This document shows, in pieces, positions 9,267 to 18,341 of a DNA stretch of 26,898 nt; position 1 is the first letter of the stretch; every line of letters starts with the position of its first letter. The notes under the pieces were generated by a model. The model had not been told where the DNA came from. It made no database searches and saw only the letters and a list, made by a program, of their open reading frames with translations. The stretch covers positions 314,768 to 341,665 of the forward strand of contig BJOX01000162.1 of NCBI GenBank assembly GCA_009731375.1, in the 5' to 3' direction. Both the position numbers and the translations under genes were made by a program. This stretch comes from Paulinella micropora (Eukaryota > Cercozoa > Imbricatea > Euglyphida).

Positions 9267-9360
9267 CCGTCCAGTGTTGCATAGCCCGGGCTAGGTCCCT
9301 TCGGGGGTTTAGGCCTCATACAATGTCATCATTGTAGCTTGCGCAAGCTTACGGTGCTCA
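9267..9360 (+). other. Structured 3' region of the retroelement: chain of hairpins
   Basis: Directly after the stop codon lie, in order: TAGCCCGGGCTA, a perfect palindrome (9282-9293); CCC-TTCG-GGG, a stem with a UUCG tetraloop (9297-9306); ACAATG-TCAT-CATTGT, a perfect hairpin (9320-9335); and AGCTTGCGCAAGCT, a perfect palindrome (9336-9349) that abuts the previous one. Retroelement 3' ends are often structured for recognition by their reverse transcriptase. That role is inferred here. Confidence 0.6.
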
Positions 9361-9576
9361 AAACACTTGGACTAACGGCTTCCTTTTCTTTCCCTTCTTC
9401 CTTATCGTCCCCACTCTCCATTCCTAGATTGCCTTTTTCTTCAACGTCCTCCTCTTCTTTTTTCCAGAACACAGTCTACCCGTGATTCCCATCCCGGACA
9501 CATGCACAGTACACAAATTACTGTTTGATGTGAAACTGCGTTCCTTTGCAAGGACTACATTCCTTTGCGACATCTC

Positions 9577-9580
<4 letters not shown>
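9361..9580. other. Pyrimidine-rich and unique island, no gene recognised
   Basis: A T/C-rich stretch at about 9380-9468 ends in TTCTTTTTTCCAG, an acceptor-like motif. It is followed by about 110 bases of unique sequence up to the next TATC array. No open frame of note lies downstream of the motif. Confidence 0.4.
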
Positions 9581-10062
<482 letters not shown>

Positions 10063-10067
10063 AGATA

Positions 10068-10330
10068 GATACCTACCTACCTACCTACCTACCTACCTCC
10101 TACCTACCTACCTACTACCTACCTACCTACCTACCTACCTACCTACCTACCTACCTACCTACCTACCTACCTCCGTACAACCTACCTACCTACCTACCTA
10201 CCTACCTACCTACCTACCTACCACCTACCTACCTTAGCTACCTACCTACCTACCTACCTACTTACCTACCTACCTACCTACCTACCTAAGTTCCTGCGTT
10301 CCCACCTACCTACCCACCCACCTATCTACC
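10068..10330. repeat. (CCTA)n array
   Basis: About 260 bases of CCTA units with slips and a few short interruptions. Runs of CCTA are rare elsewhere in the window. Confidence 0.95.
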
Positions 10331-10336
10331 TATTTG

Positions 10337-10843
<507 letters not shown>

Positions 10844-10844
10844 C

Positions 10845-10891
10845 TGCAGGTGCAATCTTGGGTCACATCCTTTGGCATGGGTCGCCAGCAG

Positions 10892-10966
<75 letters not shown>

Positions 10967-10991
10967 GTCTGTCTATCTATCTATCTGTCTG

Positions 10992-11055
<64 letters not shown>

Positions 11056-11158
11056 ATCTATGTGCAGGTGCAAGCTTGGGCCACTTGCCTTGGCATGGGT
11101 CGCCAGCAGTCTATCTATCCATCTATCTATCCATCTATCTATCTATCTGTCTATCTAT

Positions 11159-11225
<67 letters not shown>

Positions 11226-11279
11226 ATGTATCTGCAGGTGCAAGCTTGGGCCACTTCTCTTGGCATGGGTCGCCAGCAG

Positions 11280-11351
<72 letters not shown>

Positions 11352-11405
11352 ATCTATCTGCAGGTGCAAGCGTGGGCCACATCCCTTGGCATGGGTTGCC
11401 AGCAG

Positions 11406-11469
<64 letters not shown>

Positions 11470-11515
11470 CAGGTGCAAGCTTGGGCCACTTCCCTGGGCA
11501 TGGGTCGCCAGCAGC
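10845..11515 (+). repeat. Spacer family TTGGCATGGGTCGCCAGC, five copies in (TATC)n
   Basis: Copies of about 48 bp lie at 10845-10891, 11063-11110, 11233-11280, 11360-11406 and 11469-11515. Each reads GCAGGTGCAAGCTTGGG(C/T)CAC, a short variable part, then TTGGCATGGGTCGCCAGC and AGT. Start-to-start distances fall steadily (218, 170, 127, 109), entirely from shorter TATC tracts. Confidence 0.95.
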
Positions 11516-11522
11516 AGGCGCT

Positions 11523-11533
11523 TCTCTCTCTAG

Positions 11534-11573
<40 letters not shown>
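11523..11573. repeat. (CT)n array
   Basis: CT dinucleotide tract of about 45 bases, followed by a small AT-rich piece and a G13 run at about 11620-11632. Confidence 0.95.
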
Positions 11574-11578
<5 letters not shown>

Positions 11579-11632
11579 ATATACACCTATATATATATAT
11601 GTCTTTAAAATATTGATTGGGGGGGGGGGGGG

Positions 11633-11642
11633 NNNNNNNNNN
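11633..11642. other. Assembly gap (10 N) after a G run
   Basis: Ten N directly after 13 or more G, a second case of a gap at a G homopolymer. Confidence 0.99.
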
Positions 11643-11682
11643 ATGGGTGTATGCATGTTTGTATATCCAACATGTGTTCTCT

Positions 11683-11818
11683 TTTTATCGGTCACGTCCA
11701 CAAAATGTGGTCAGGTTACCGATAAAACTGCATATGCGGCGCGCCAAAATCTGAGGCGTTTTGCGGGCTCGCGGCCCGCCCGGCTCGCCCGCAAAACACG
11801 TCAAATTTGTGGCTAGCC
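11683..11818 (-). mobile_element. Foldback (double-hairpin) element, copy B
   Basis: The reverse complement of copy A at 615-752. It has the same start (GGCTAGCCACAAATTT), the same GCGGGC-centred hairpin, the middle GGCGCGCC site and the second palindrome ending ACCGATAAAA. Differences are scattered substitutions, and several keep or swap base pairs in the stems. Confidence 0.75.
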
Positions 11819-11937
11819 GCATAATATACAACTCTCCGTCCCTACAGATATAAATTGCACGCAGATATACATAAATATCATACATACATGCATGTATTAG
11901 TGAGACATGGACGGCCCGCTTTGTCTATGTATGCGTC

Positions 11938-11955
11938 TATCTATATATCTATCTT

Positions 11956-12015
<60 letters not shown>

Positions 12016-12170
12016 CTATCTTTCTATCTTTCTATCTATCTATCTACCTACCTACCTACCTACCTACCTATCCATCTATCCATCTATCTATCTACCTGCC
12101 TACCTATCTACCTATCTATCTATCTATCTATCTACCTACCTATCTATCTATCTATTCACCTATCTATCTA
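11938..12170. repeat. (TATC)n and (CCTA)n array
   Basis: TATC units with TTTC, CCTA and CATC patches. Directly upstream, 11819-11937 holds a short island with no recognised content. Confidence 0.95.
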
Positions 12171-12181
12171 TCATTTTCTAG

Positions 12182-12220
12182 GTCGGCAAGGCACGCCAGA
12201 AGAGCGAACAGATTCGAAAT
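12182..12220 (+). CDS. Candidate 39-nt microexon
   Basis: A 39-base, non-repetitive segment sits between TCATTTTCTAG (AG at 12180-12181) and GTGAGT (12221-12226), with TATC arrays on both sides. Its length is a multiple of three. Frame 1 reads [13 protein letters not shown], and the other two frames are also open, so the phase is undetermined. A good donor and acceptor at both ends of the only unique sequence in a long stretch is notable. No protein family can be named from 13 residues. Confidence 0.4.
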
Positions 12221-12224
12221 GTGA

Positions 12225-12227
12225 GTG

Positions 12228-12300
<73 letters not shown>

Positions 12301-12360
12301 ATATCTATCTGTATGTCTGTCTTTCTATCTGTCTATCTATCTGTCTGCTTTCTATCTATG

Positions 12361-12421
<61 letters not shown>

Positions 12422-12461
12422 GTCTGTCTATCTGTCTATCTGTCTATCTATCTGTCTGATT

Positions 12462-12503
<42 letters not shown>

Positions 12504-12520
12504 CATCTATCTATCCATCC

Positions 12521-12579
<59 letters not shown>

Positions 12580-12624
12580 CATCCATCCATCCATCCATCT
12601 ATCCATCCATCCATCCATCTATCC

Positions 12625-12672
<48 letters not shown>

Positions 12673-12695
12673 GTCTGTCTATCTGTCTGTCTTCC
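12225..12695. repeat. (TATC)n array with TGTC and CATC patches
   Basis: About 470 bases of TATC, carrying two copies of a phrase with GTCTGCTTTCTATC or GTCTGATTTCTATC (about 12341 and 12453). Confidence 0.97.
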
Positions 12696-12737
12696 TTCAC
12701 ATCGAAACGTCGGCCTTAAATCGGTAGCTATACCCCT

Positions 12738-12738
<1 letters not shown>

Positions 12739-12792
<54 letters not shown>

Positions 12793-12810
12793 TTTTTTCC
12801 GTAGGTAAGG
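12739..12810 (+). promoter_or_regulatory. Acceptor and donor splice motifs back to back (recursive-splice-like site)
   Basis: About 44 bases of CT repeat and 16 T lead into CCGTAG, immediately followed by GTAAGG (junction at 12804/12805). A pyrimidine tract plus AG joined directly to GTAAG is the form of a recursive splice (ratchet) site in long introns. Whether the region is transcribed on this strand is unknown. Confidence 0.35.
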
Positions 12811-12871
12811 CAGCAGTGTATCCCTGAGATGTTTTTTTTACTGCATCGTATTCTCCTCGTGTCCCAGCGAT

Positions 12872-12879
12872 ACAGGCCA

Positions 12880-12929
<50 letters not shown>

Positions 12930-12947
12930 GATAAAGAAAGAAAGAAA

Positions 12948-12992
<45 letters not shown>

Positions 12993-13148
12993 GGGAAAGA
13001 AGGAAGAATGAATGAATGAATGACTGAATGAATGAATGACTGAATGAATGAATGAATGAATGAATGAATGAATGTATTAATGAATGAATTAATGAAAGAA
13101 TGAAAGAATGAAGGAAGGAAGGAAGAAAGAAAGAAAGAAAGGAAGGAA

Positions 13149-13186
<38 letters not shown>

Positions 13187-13379
13187 AAAAGAGAGAAAGA
13201 AAGAAAGAAAGAAAGAAAGACGGAAGGAAGTAAGGAAGGAAGGAAAGAAAGAAAGAAATAAAGAAAGAAAGAAAGACGGAAGGAATGAAGTAAGGAAGGA
13301 AGGAAAGAAAGAAAGAAAGAAAGAAAGAAAGACGGCAGGAAGGAAGTAGGGAAGGAAGGAAGGAAAGAAAGAAAGAAAG

Positions 13380-13457
<78 letters not shown>
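12872..13457. repeat. Long purine-rich tract: GA, GAAA, GAAT, GGAA and poly-A
   Basis: A (GA)n tract, then (GAAA)n, a block of (GAAT)n, GGAA/GAAA mixtures and finally about 78 consecutive A (13380-13457). From about 13085 the plus strand is almost wholly purine. Confidence 0.95.
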
Positions 13458-13458
<1 letters not shown>

Positions 13459-13732
13459 CATTAGGAAATACTTAAGCCTCGCTCGTGTGATCGCGGACAT
13501 ACATACATACATACATGCATACATACATACATACATTAAAGAAAGATAAGCGAAGGAAATTCTCGTGTGATCGCGGACGAGGGCACGCAGACATACATAC
13601 ACACATACACACATGCATACGTATATACATGCAGACATACATACATACATACAGACATACATACATACATACATACATACAGACATACATACATACATAC
13701 ATACATGCATGCATGCCTTCATGTGTGTAGGG

Positions 13733-13783
<51 letters not shown>

Positions 13784-13906
13784 TTATTATTATTATTTTA
13801 TTATTTTATTATTATTATTATTATTATTATTAATTGTTATTGTTATTATTGTTATTATTATCATTATTATTACTATTATTACTATTATTATTATTATTAT
13901 TATTAT

Positions 13907-13987
<81 letters not shown>

Positions 13988-14370
13988 GGGAATGTTTGAG
14001 TCTTGCTCGTGTGATCGCGGATAAGGATACGCATACATACATACATACATACATACATACATACATACATACATACATACATACATGCATGCATGCATAC
14101 ATACATACATACATACATACATGCATACATGACATGTGTAGGGAGTGTTTAAGCCTGGCTCGTGTGTTGGCGGACGAACATACATACATACATACATACA
14201 TACATACATGCACATACATACACACATAAATACATACATGACTAGGGAGTGTTTAAGCCTTGCTCATGTGTTGGCGGATAAAAATATATACATACATACA
14301 TACATACATACATACATACATGACATGTGTAGGGAGTGTTTAAGCCTGGCTCGTGTGTTGGCGGACGAAC
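13458..14370 (+). repeat. Spacer family GTTTAAGCCTGGCTCGTG, six copies
   Basis: Copies lie at about 13458-13498, 13545-13590, 13988-14030, 14138-14180, 14244-14282 and 14328-14370. Core: GTTTAAGCCT, GCTCGTGTG, then TTGGCGGA or ATCGCGGA. The gap between copies 2 and 3 holds ATT and AGT tracts as well as ACAT. The other gaps hold ACAT only. Confidence 0.9.
13736..13985. repeat. (ATT)n and (AGT)n arrays
   Basis: About 170 bases of ATT units with TTTT and GTT variants followed by about 80 bases of AGT. They are inserted between two copies of a spacer otherwise embedded in ACAT. Confidence 0.95.
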
Positions 14371-14674
14371 ACACACAGCTATACAGCTGTTTCAGTAAAG
14401 ACTATTTGAGGGTATGTACATACGTACGTACATACATACATACATACAGCACACACAGCTATACAGCTGTTTCAGTAAAGACTATTTGAGGGTATGTACA
14501 TACGTACGTACATACACACATAAATGCATACAGCACACACAGCTATACAGCTGTTTCAGTAAAGACTATTTGAGGGTATGTACATACGTACGTACATACA
14601 TACATACATACAGCACACACAGCTATACAGCTGTTTCAGTAAAGACTATTTGAGGGTACATACGTACGTACGTA
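14371..14674 (+). repeat. 80-bp higher-order tandem repeat, four copies
   Basis: Units start at 14371, 14451, 14535 and 14615 (periods 80, 84, 80). Each reads ACACACAGC, TATACAGCTGTTTCAG, TAAAGACTATTTGAGGG and then TACGTACGTAC plus ACAT. Copies are almost identical. A diverged fifth copy (CAGTTGTACAGTTAGTTCAG) lies at about 15048-15090, beyond the AAAT array. Confidence 0.95.
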
Positions 14675-14757
14675 AATACATACATACATACATACATACA
14701 TACATACATACATACACACACATACATACATACATACATACATACACATAGTACAAA
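14675..14757. repeat. (ACAT)n array
   Basis: ACAT repeat ending at CACATAGTAC. Confidence 0.95.
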
Positions 14758-14774
14758 ATAAAAATGATCATAGT

Positions 14775-14932
14775 AATACCATAAATAAATAATAAATAAA
14801 TAAATAAATAAAAATAAATACATAAATAAATACATATATAAATAAATAAATAAATAAAAATGAATAAATAAATGAATAAATAAATAAATAAATAAATAAG
14901 TAAATAAGTAAATAAATAAATAAATAAAAAAA

Positions 14933-14963
<31 letters not shown>

Positions 14964-15045
14964 ATTAAATAAATAAACAAATAAATAAACAAATAAATAA
15001 ATAAATAAATAAGTAAATAAATAAATAAATAGATAAATAAGTTAA
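14775..15045. repeat. (AAAT)n array
   Basis: About 270 bases of AAAT with small variants (AAGT, AAAC, AAATA slips). On the minus strand it gives open frames of Phe, Ile, Tyr and Leu that are not genes. Confidence 0.97.
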
Positions 15046-15084
15046 TGCAGTTGTACAGTTAGTTCAGCAAGGAGTACCTACGGG

Positions 15085-15286
15085 TACATACATACATACA
15101 TACATACATACATACACATAAACCTCTTTTGTTTCGCTACGACATTCATCTGGAATGTACATACATACAGACAGACATACAGACATATATGCATGCATAC
15201 GTCCATATATACATACATGCATACATGCATACATACATACATACATACATACATACATACATACATACATACATACACACATACAT
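15085..15286. repeat. (ACAT)n arrays around a small island
   Basis: ACAT tracts with a 38-base unique piece at about 15120-15158 (begins AACCTCTTTTGTTTCGC), then ACAG and ACAT variants. Nothing recognised in the unique piece. Confidence 0.9.
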
Positions 15287-15590
15287 TTAGTCTTCAGCGA
15301 ATCAAAGAATTTCACCTCTGGCCGCTGAATACTAGCACCCCGAACTATCCCTATCAATCATTACTTCGGTTCTAGAAACCAACAAAATAGAACAGAAGTC
15401 CTATGTAATTATTCCCTGCTAATGTATTCAAAGCGTAAGGCGCGTTCTACACCACCAGAATTCCGGGTTTCTGGGGCCACTTTCTGGGGTTTACTTCCTG
15501 AAAAGCCTGGCCTGTGGTGCCACTTTCACACCCAGAACCCGGAAATCTGGCCTGTGTAGAACGGACCTAAGCTTGCTTGGAATGTTCTTG
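15287..15590 (-). rRNA. 18S (SSU) rRNA fragment, split by a MITE; probably a pseudogene
   Basis: Read on the minus strand, this contains the universal 18S phrases in order: GCTTTGAATACATTAGCA, GGGAATAAT, AGGAC, CTATTTTGTTGGTTT, GTAATGATT, AGGGA, GTATTC, GAGGTGAAATTCTT and GAAGACTAA. Only about 170 nt of a gene of about 1,800 nt is present. The 3' side stops in (ACAT)n. The 5' side is cut at 15438 by a 129-bp insertion and resumes briefly at 15571 (CAAGCAAGC). Helices still pair: TTCAGCG with CGCTGAA perfectly, and the ACTTC..GTTCTA arm with TAGAAC.GAAGT apart from one mismatch. Two normally fixed sites are altered (CTTTGA for CTTGGA; AGCAGGG for AGCATGG). Confidence 0.9.
15439..15567. mobile_element. 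129-bp MITE, PIF/Harbinger-like, inserted in the 18S fragment
   Basis: Terminal inverted repeats of about 38 bp: the left end starts GGCGCGTTCTACAC, and the right end, read inward on the other strand, starts GGTCCGTTCTACAC. Both continue with CCAGA, TTCCGGGTT and CTGG. The element is bounded by TAA on both sides (15436-15438 and 15568-15570). A 3-bp TWA duplication and GG-starting inverted repeats fit non-autonomous PIF/Harbinger elements. There is no coding capacity. Removing the element and one TAA restores continuous 18S-like sequence. Confidence 0.85.
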
Positions 15591-15760
15591 AATAACGTAC
15601 GCGAGGCGCAGCTGTAGGACAAGCAAACAAAACATACACACATACATACAAAAGAAGCTTACTTGCAGACATAAGGACATACACACATGCACACATATCT
15701 GTGTTGTAGTTGTTTTTGAAGGACATACGCGAGGCTCAACTGCAGGACAAACAAACAAAC

Positions 15761-15852
<92 letters not shown>

Positions 15853-15905
15853 TTTTCTGTCAGTTGTGGATGGTTGCCACTACAATGACCGACAACTACC
15901 TCAAA

Positions 15906-15944
<39 letters not shown>

Positions 15945-16041
15945 CCACACATACACAAAGAAACATACATACAGACGTAAGTACGTGTATGTGTTGTAGT
16001 TGTTTTTGAAGGACATACGCGATGCTCAACTGCAGGACAAC
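15585..16041 (+). repeat. Spacer family with ACGCGAGGCTCAACTGCAGG, three copies
   Basis: Copies lie at about 15585-15632, 15701-15750 and 15991-16041. They read TTTTTGAAGGACATACGCGA followed by GGCTCAACTGCAGGACAA, then mostly (CAAA)n. The first copy overlaps the end of the 18S fragment, and the third runs directly into the next spacer family. Confidence 0.85.
15762..15944. repeat. (GATA)n and (TATC)n inverted pair around a 55-bp loop
   Basis: About 90 bases of GATA (15762-15851), a 55-base spacer with inner partial complementarity (AGTTGT against ACAACT), then about 38 bases of TATC. The two arrays are complementary and could form a stem of about 40 bp. Confidence 0.9.
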
Positions 16042-16299
16042 CTTTCGGAACAAGGTCAGTTTCTTCATGTGTATGTATGTATGTATGTATGTATGTATGT
16101 ATGTATGTATGTATGTATGCAAGACAACTTTTCCGAACCGGTTCCTTCACGTGTATATATGTACGTATGTATGTACGTATGTATGTATGTATGTATGTAT
16201 GTATGTATGTATGTATGTATGTATGTATGCAAGACAACTTTTCGGAACCGGTTCCTTCACGTGTATGTATGTATGTATGTATGTATGTGTGTATGTATG

Positions 16300-16352
<53 letters not shown>

Positions 16353-16499
16353 TGTATGTAATGTATGCAAGACAACCTTTCGGAACAAGGTCGGTTTGTT
16401 CAAGTGTATGTATGTATGTATGTATGTAATGTATGTATATAATGTGTGCAAGACAACCTTTCGGAACAAGATCGGTGTCTTCATGTGTATGTATGTATG

Positions 16500-16530
<31 letters not shown>

Positions 16531-16588
16531 TGTATGTATGTAATGTATGCAAGACAACCTTTCGGAACAAGGTCGGTGTCTTCATGCG
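16032..16588 (+). repeat. Spacer family ACAACCTTTCGGAACAAG in (ATGT)n, six copies
   Basis: Copies lie at 16032-16074, 16119-16156, 16229-16264, 16367-16405, 16448-16486 and 16549-16588. Copies 2 and 3 carry the perfect palindrome GGAACCGGTTCC in place of GGAACAAGGTC. Each runs from GCAAGACAAC to TTCA(T/C)GTGTATG and then into ATGT units. Confidence 0.94.
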
Positions 16589-16747
16589 TATGTATGTATG
16601 TATGTATGTATGTATGTATGTATGTATGGTTATGCATGTCATGTATGTATATATGCATGCATGTATGTATGTATGTATGTATGTATGTATGTATGTATGT
16701 ACGTATGTACGTATGTACGTATGTATGTATGTATGTATGTATGTGTG

Positions 16748-16778
<31 letters not shown>

Positions 16779-16860
16779 TGTATTCTGTATGTATGTATGT
16801 ATGCATGTATGTATGTATGTATGTATGTATGTTTGTATGTATGTATGACAATGATATATG
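16589..16860. repeat. (ATGT)n array
   Basis: About 270 bases of ATGT with GCATG, ACGT and GTGT variants. Confidence 0.97.
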
Positions 16861-17049
16861 CATATATAAATGCATGTTCAGGAGTTGTCTTCGATACAGG
16901 CGCCCGTGCCATGGACGATACAGTTCTGTAGAAGATTATGTGTCTTTGTCTCCGTCTTTCTTCCTGCAAGTCTCATCTTTCTTTTTCATCTAAATAAATT
17001 TTTGCATTAAAGGATCTTACGTCATTCTTTTTTTCTTTTTTTTCCACAG
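16861..17049. other. Unique island ending in a strong splice-acceptor motif
   Basis: About 130 bases of unique sequence contain an AATAAA hexamer at about 16993. They are followed by TTTTTTTCTTTTTTTTCC and ACAG (AG at 17048-17049), the best acceptor motif in the window. Confidence 0.5.
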
Positions 17050-17143
17050 AATTGAATCAACTTTTAATAATAGAATGCTTGCCATTCCTAGAGATGATCT
17101 TCTGCTTCCCACTCAGCTCTACGAGTGGCAAGTATTCTATTGA
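17050..17143 (+). CDS. Candidate last coding exon
   Basis: After the acceptor, with one base carried over, a frame of 30 codons runs to a TGA at 17141-17143. It begins IESTFNNRMLAIPRDD and ends YEWQVFY. A long A run with AATAAA-like units follows at 17158-17194. No homologue recognised. The minus strand has a competing open frame over the same bases (ending RNGKHSIIKS), so strand and reality are uncertain. Confidence 0.3.
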
Positions 17144-17235
17144 AACAGTGCATGCGTAAAAAAAAAAAAAAAAAAAAAAAATAAAAAAAAAAAAGAGAGA
17201 GAGAGAGAAAAAGATGAGTGGGAAGCATAAGACGT
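17088..17235. repeat. Imperfect inverted repeat around an A-rich loop
   Basis: CTTCTGCTTCCCACTCA near 17098-17114 is mirrored by TGAGTGGGAAGCATAAG near 17215-17231. The poly-A and GA tract lies in the loop. Smaller matching pieces (CTTGCCA and TGGCAAG) also flank it. Confidence 0.7.
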
Positions 17236-17660
17236 AGAAGGGAAGTGGTACTCCTGGGCCGGCTGAGTTGGCAAGTATTAATATGTCGAGACTACTGTGC
17301 AACTCTTTCTTTTGACTTTCCTTGCGCTAGCGTGCGGCTCTTTTCTGGACGCTTCTCTGTGTCCAGCACTTGAGTTTACTGAACTCGTGACGCTCCTCTC
17401 CTTTTTTCGCTGTGTTGAGGTGCCCAGCCTGAGTATGCTGAGTACTAGTTTCTTTGGGCATAGGTGGGCAGATATCCCAATCAGACACGTTTTTCCTTCT
17501 GCTGCTCTCCACTACAATATAAATTAATATGTTTGACTGCTCCATCTTTCTTTATCTGAAAGTTAGGTTATTGTTGTCAGTGGTCACAGGCTTAGTGACC
17601 TTACTCTGGCCTCCTCTTCCACCCCGCCGGGCTACGATATTCAAGTAATATTATATTAAT
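17236..17660. other. Unique stretch, no gene recognised
   Basis: About 425 bases of ordinary, non-repetitive sequence. Short open frames occur on both strands (60-76 codons) without recognisable motifs. A small hairpin GGTCAC/GTGACC lies at about 17581-17599. Confidence 0.5.
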
Positions 17661-17667
17661 ACTAGTA

Positions 17668-17842
17668 ATAGAAAGAAAAAAGGAAAGAAGCGGAAAGAAA
17701 AGAAAGAAAAAAAGAAAGAAAGAAACAGCTTGAGAAAGAAAAATTTAAGAAAGAAAGAAAGAAAGGGAAAGAAAGGAAAGGAAAAGGAAGGAAAGGATTC
17801 AAGGAAAGGAAAGGAAAGGAAGGAAAGGAAAGGAAAGGAAAA
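17668..17842. repeat. GAAA/GGAAA purine tract
   Basis: About 175 bases of GAAA and GGAAA units, almost all purine on the plus strand. Confidence 0.93.
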
Positions 17843-18025
17843 CCCAACTGGAAGAGACGGCCCGGAGCAATAACAAAACAAAACAAGACAACAAAATAAT
17901 AAGAATAATAAAATATTAATATAATGAAATTAAACATATATTAATAAATAAAAATTCAGTCTGTGGACTTATCTGAGGAAGTAAACCGCAATTCCAAAAG
18001 CAAAAAAAAAAAAAAAAAAAAAAAT
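17843..18025. other. AT-rich stretch ending in an A run
   Basis: AT-rich sequence, then 23 A immediately before a gap. No gene seen. Confidence 0.6.
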
Positions 18026-18341
18026 NNNNNNNNNNNNNNNNNNNNNNNNNNNNNNNNNNNNNNNNNNNNNNNNNNNNNNNNNNNNNNNNNNNNNNNNNNN
18101 NNNNNNNNNNNNNNNNNNNNNNNNNNNNNNNNNNNNNNNNNNNNNNNNNNNNNNNNNNNNNNNNNNNNNNNNNNNNNNNNNNNNNNNNNNNNNNNNNNNN
18201 NNNNNNNNNNNNNNNNNNNNNNNNNNNNNNNNNNNNNNNNNNNNNNNNNNNNNNNNNNNNNNNNNNNNNNNNNNNNNNNNNNNNNNNNNNNNNNNNNNNN
18301 NNNNNNNNNNNNNNNNNNNNNNNNNNNNNNNNNNNNNNNNN
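18026..18341. other. Assembly gap (316 N) after an A run
   Basis: Unknown sequence following a poly-A homopolymer. Confidence 0.99.

Noticed and set aside
14371-14674. CRISPR-like regular repeats
   Set aside because: The near-constant 80-base period has microsatellite as the variable part and no distinct unique spacers, and the genome is eukaryotic. The same applies to the other spacer families.
15085-15286. Telomeric or centromeric satellite in the ACAT and AAAT blocks
   Set aside because: No telomere-type unit (such as TTAGGG) is present, and array lengths are far shorter than typical satellite blocks.
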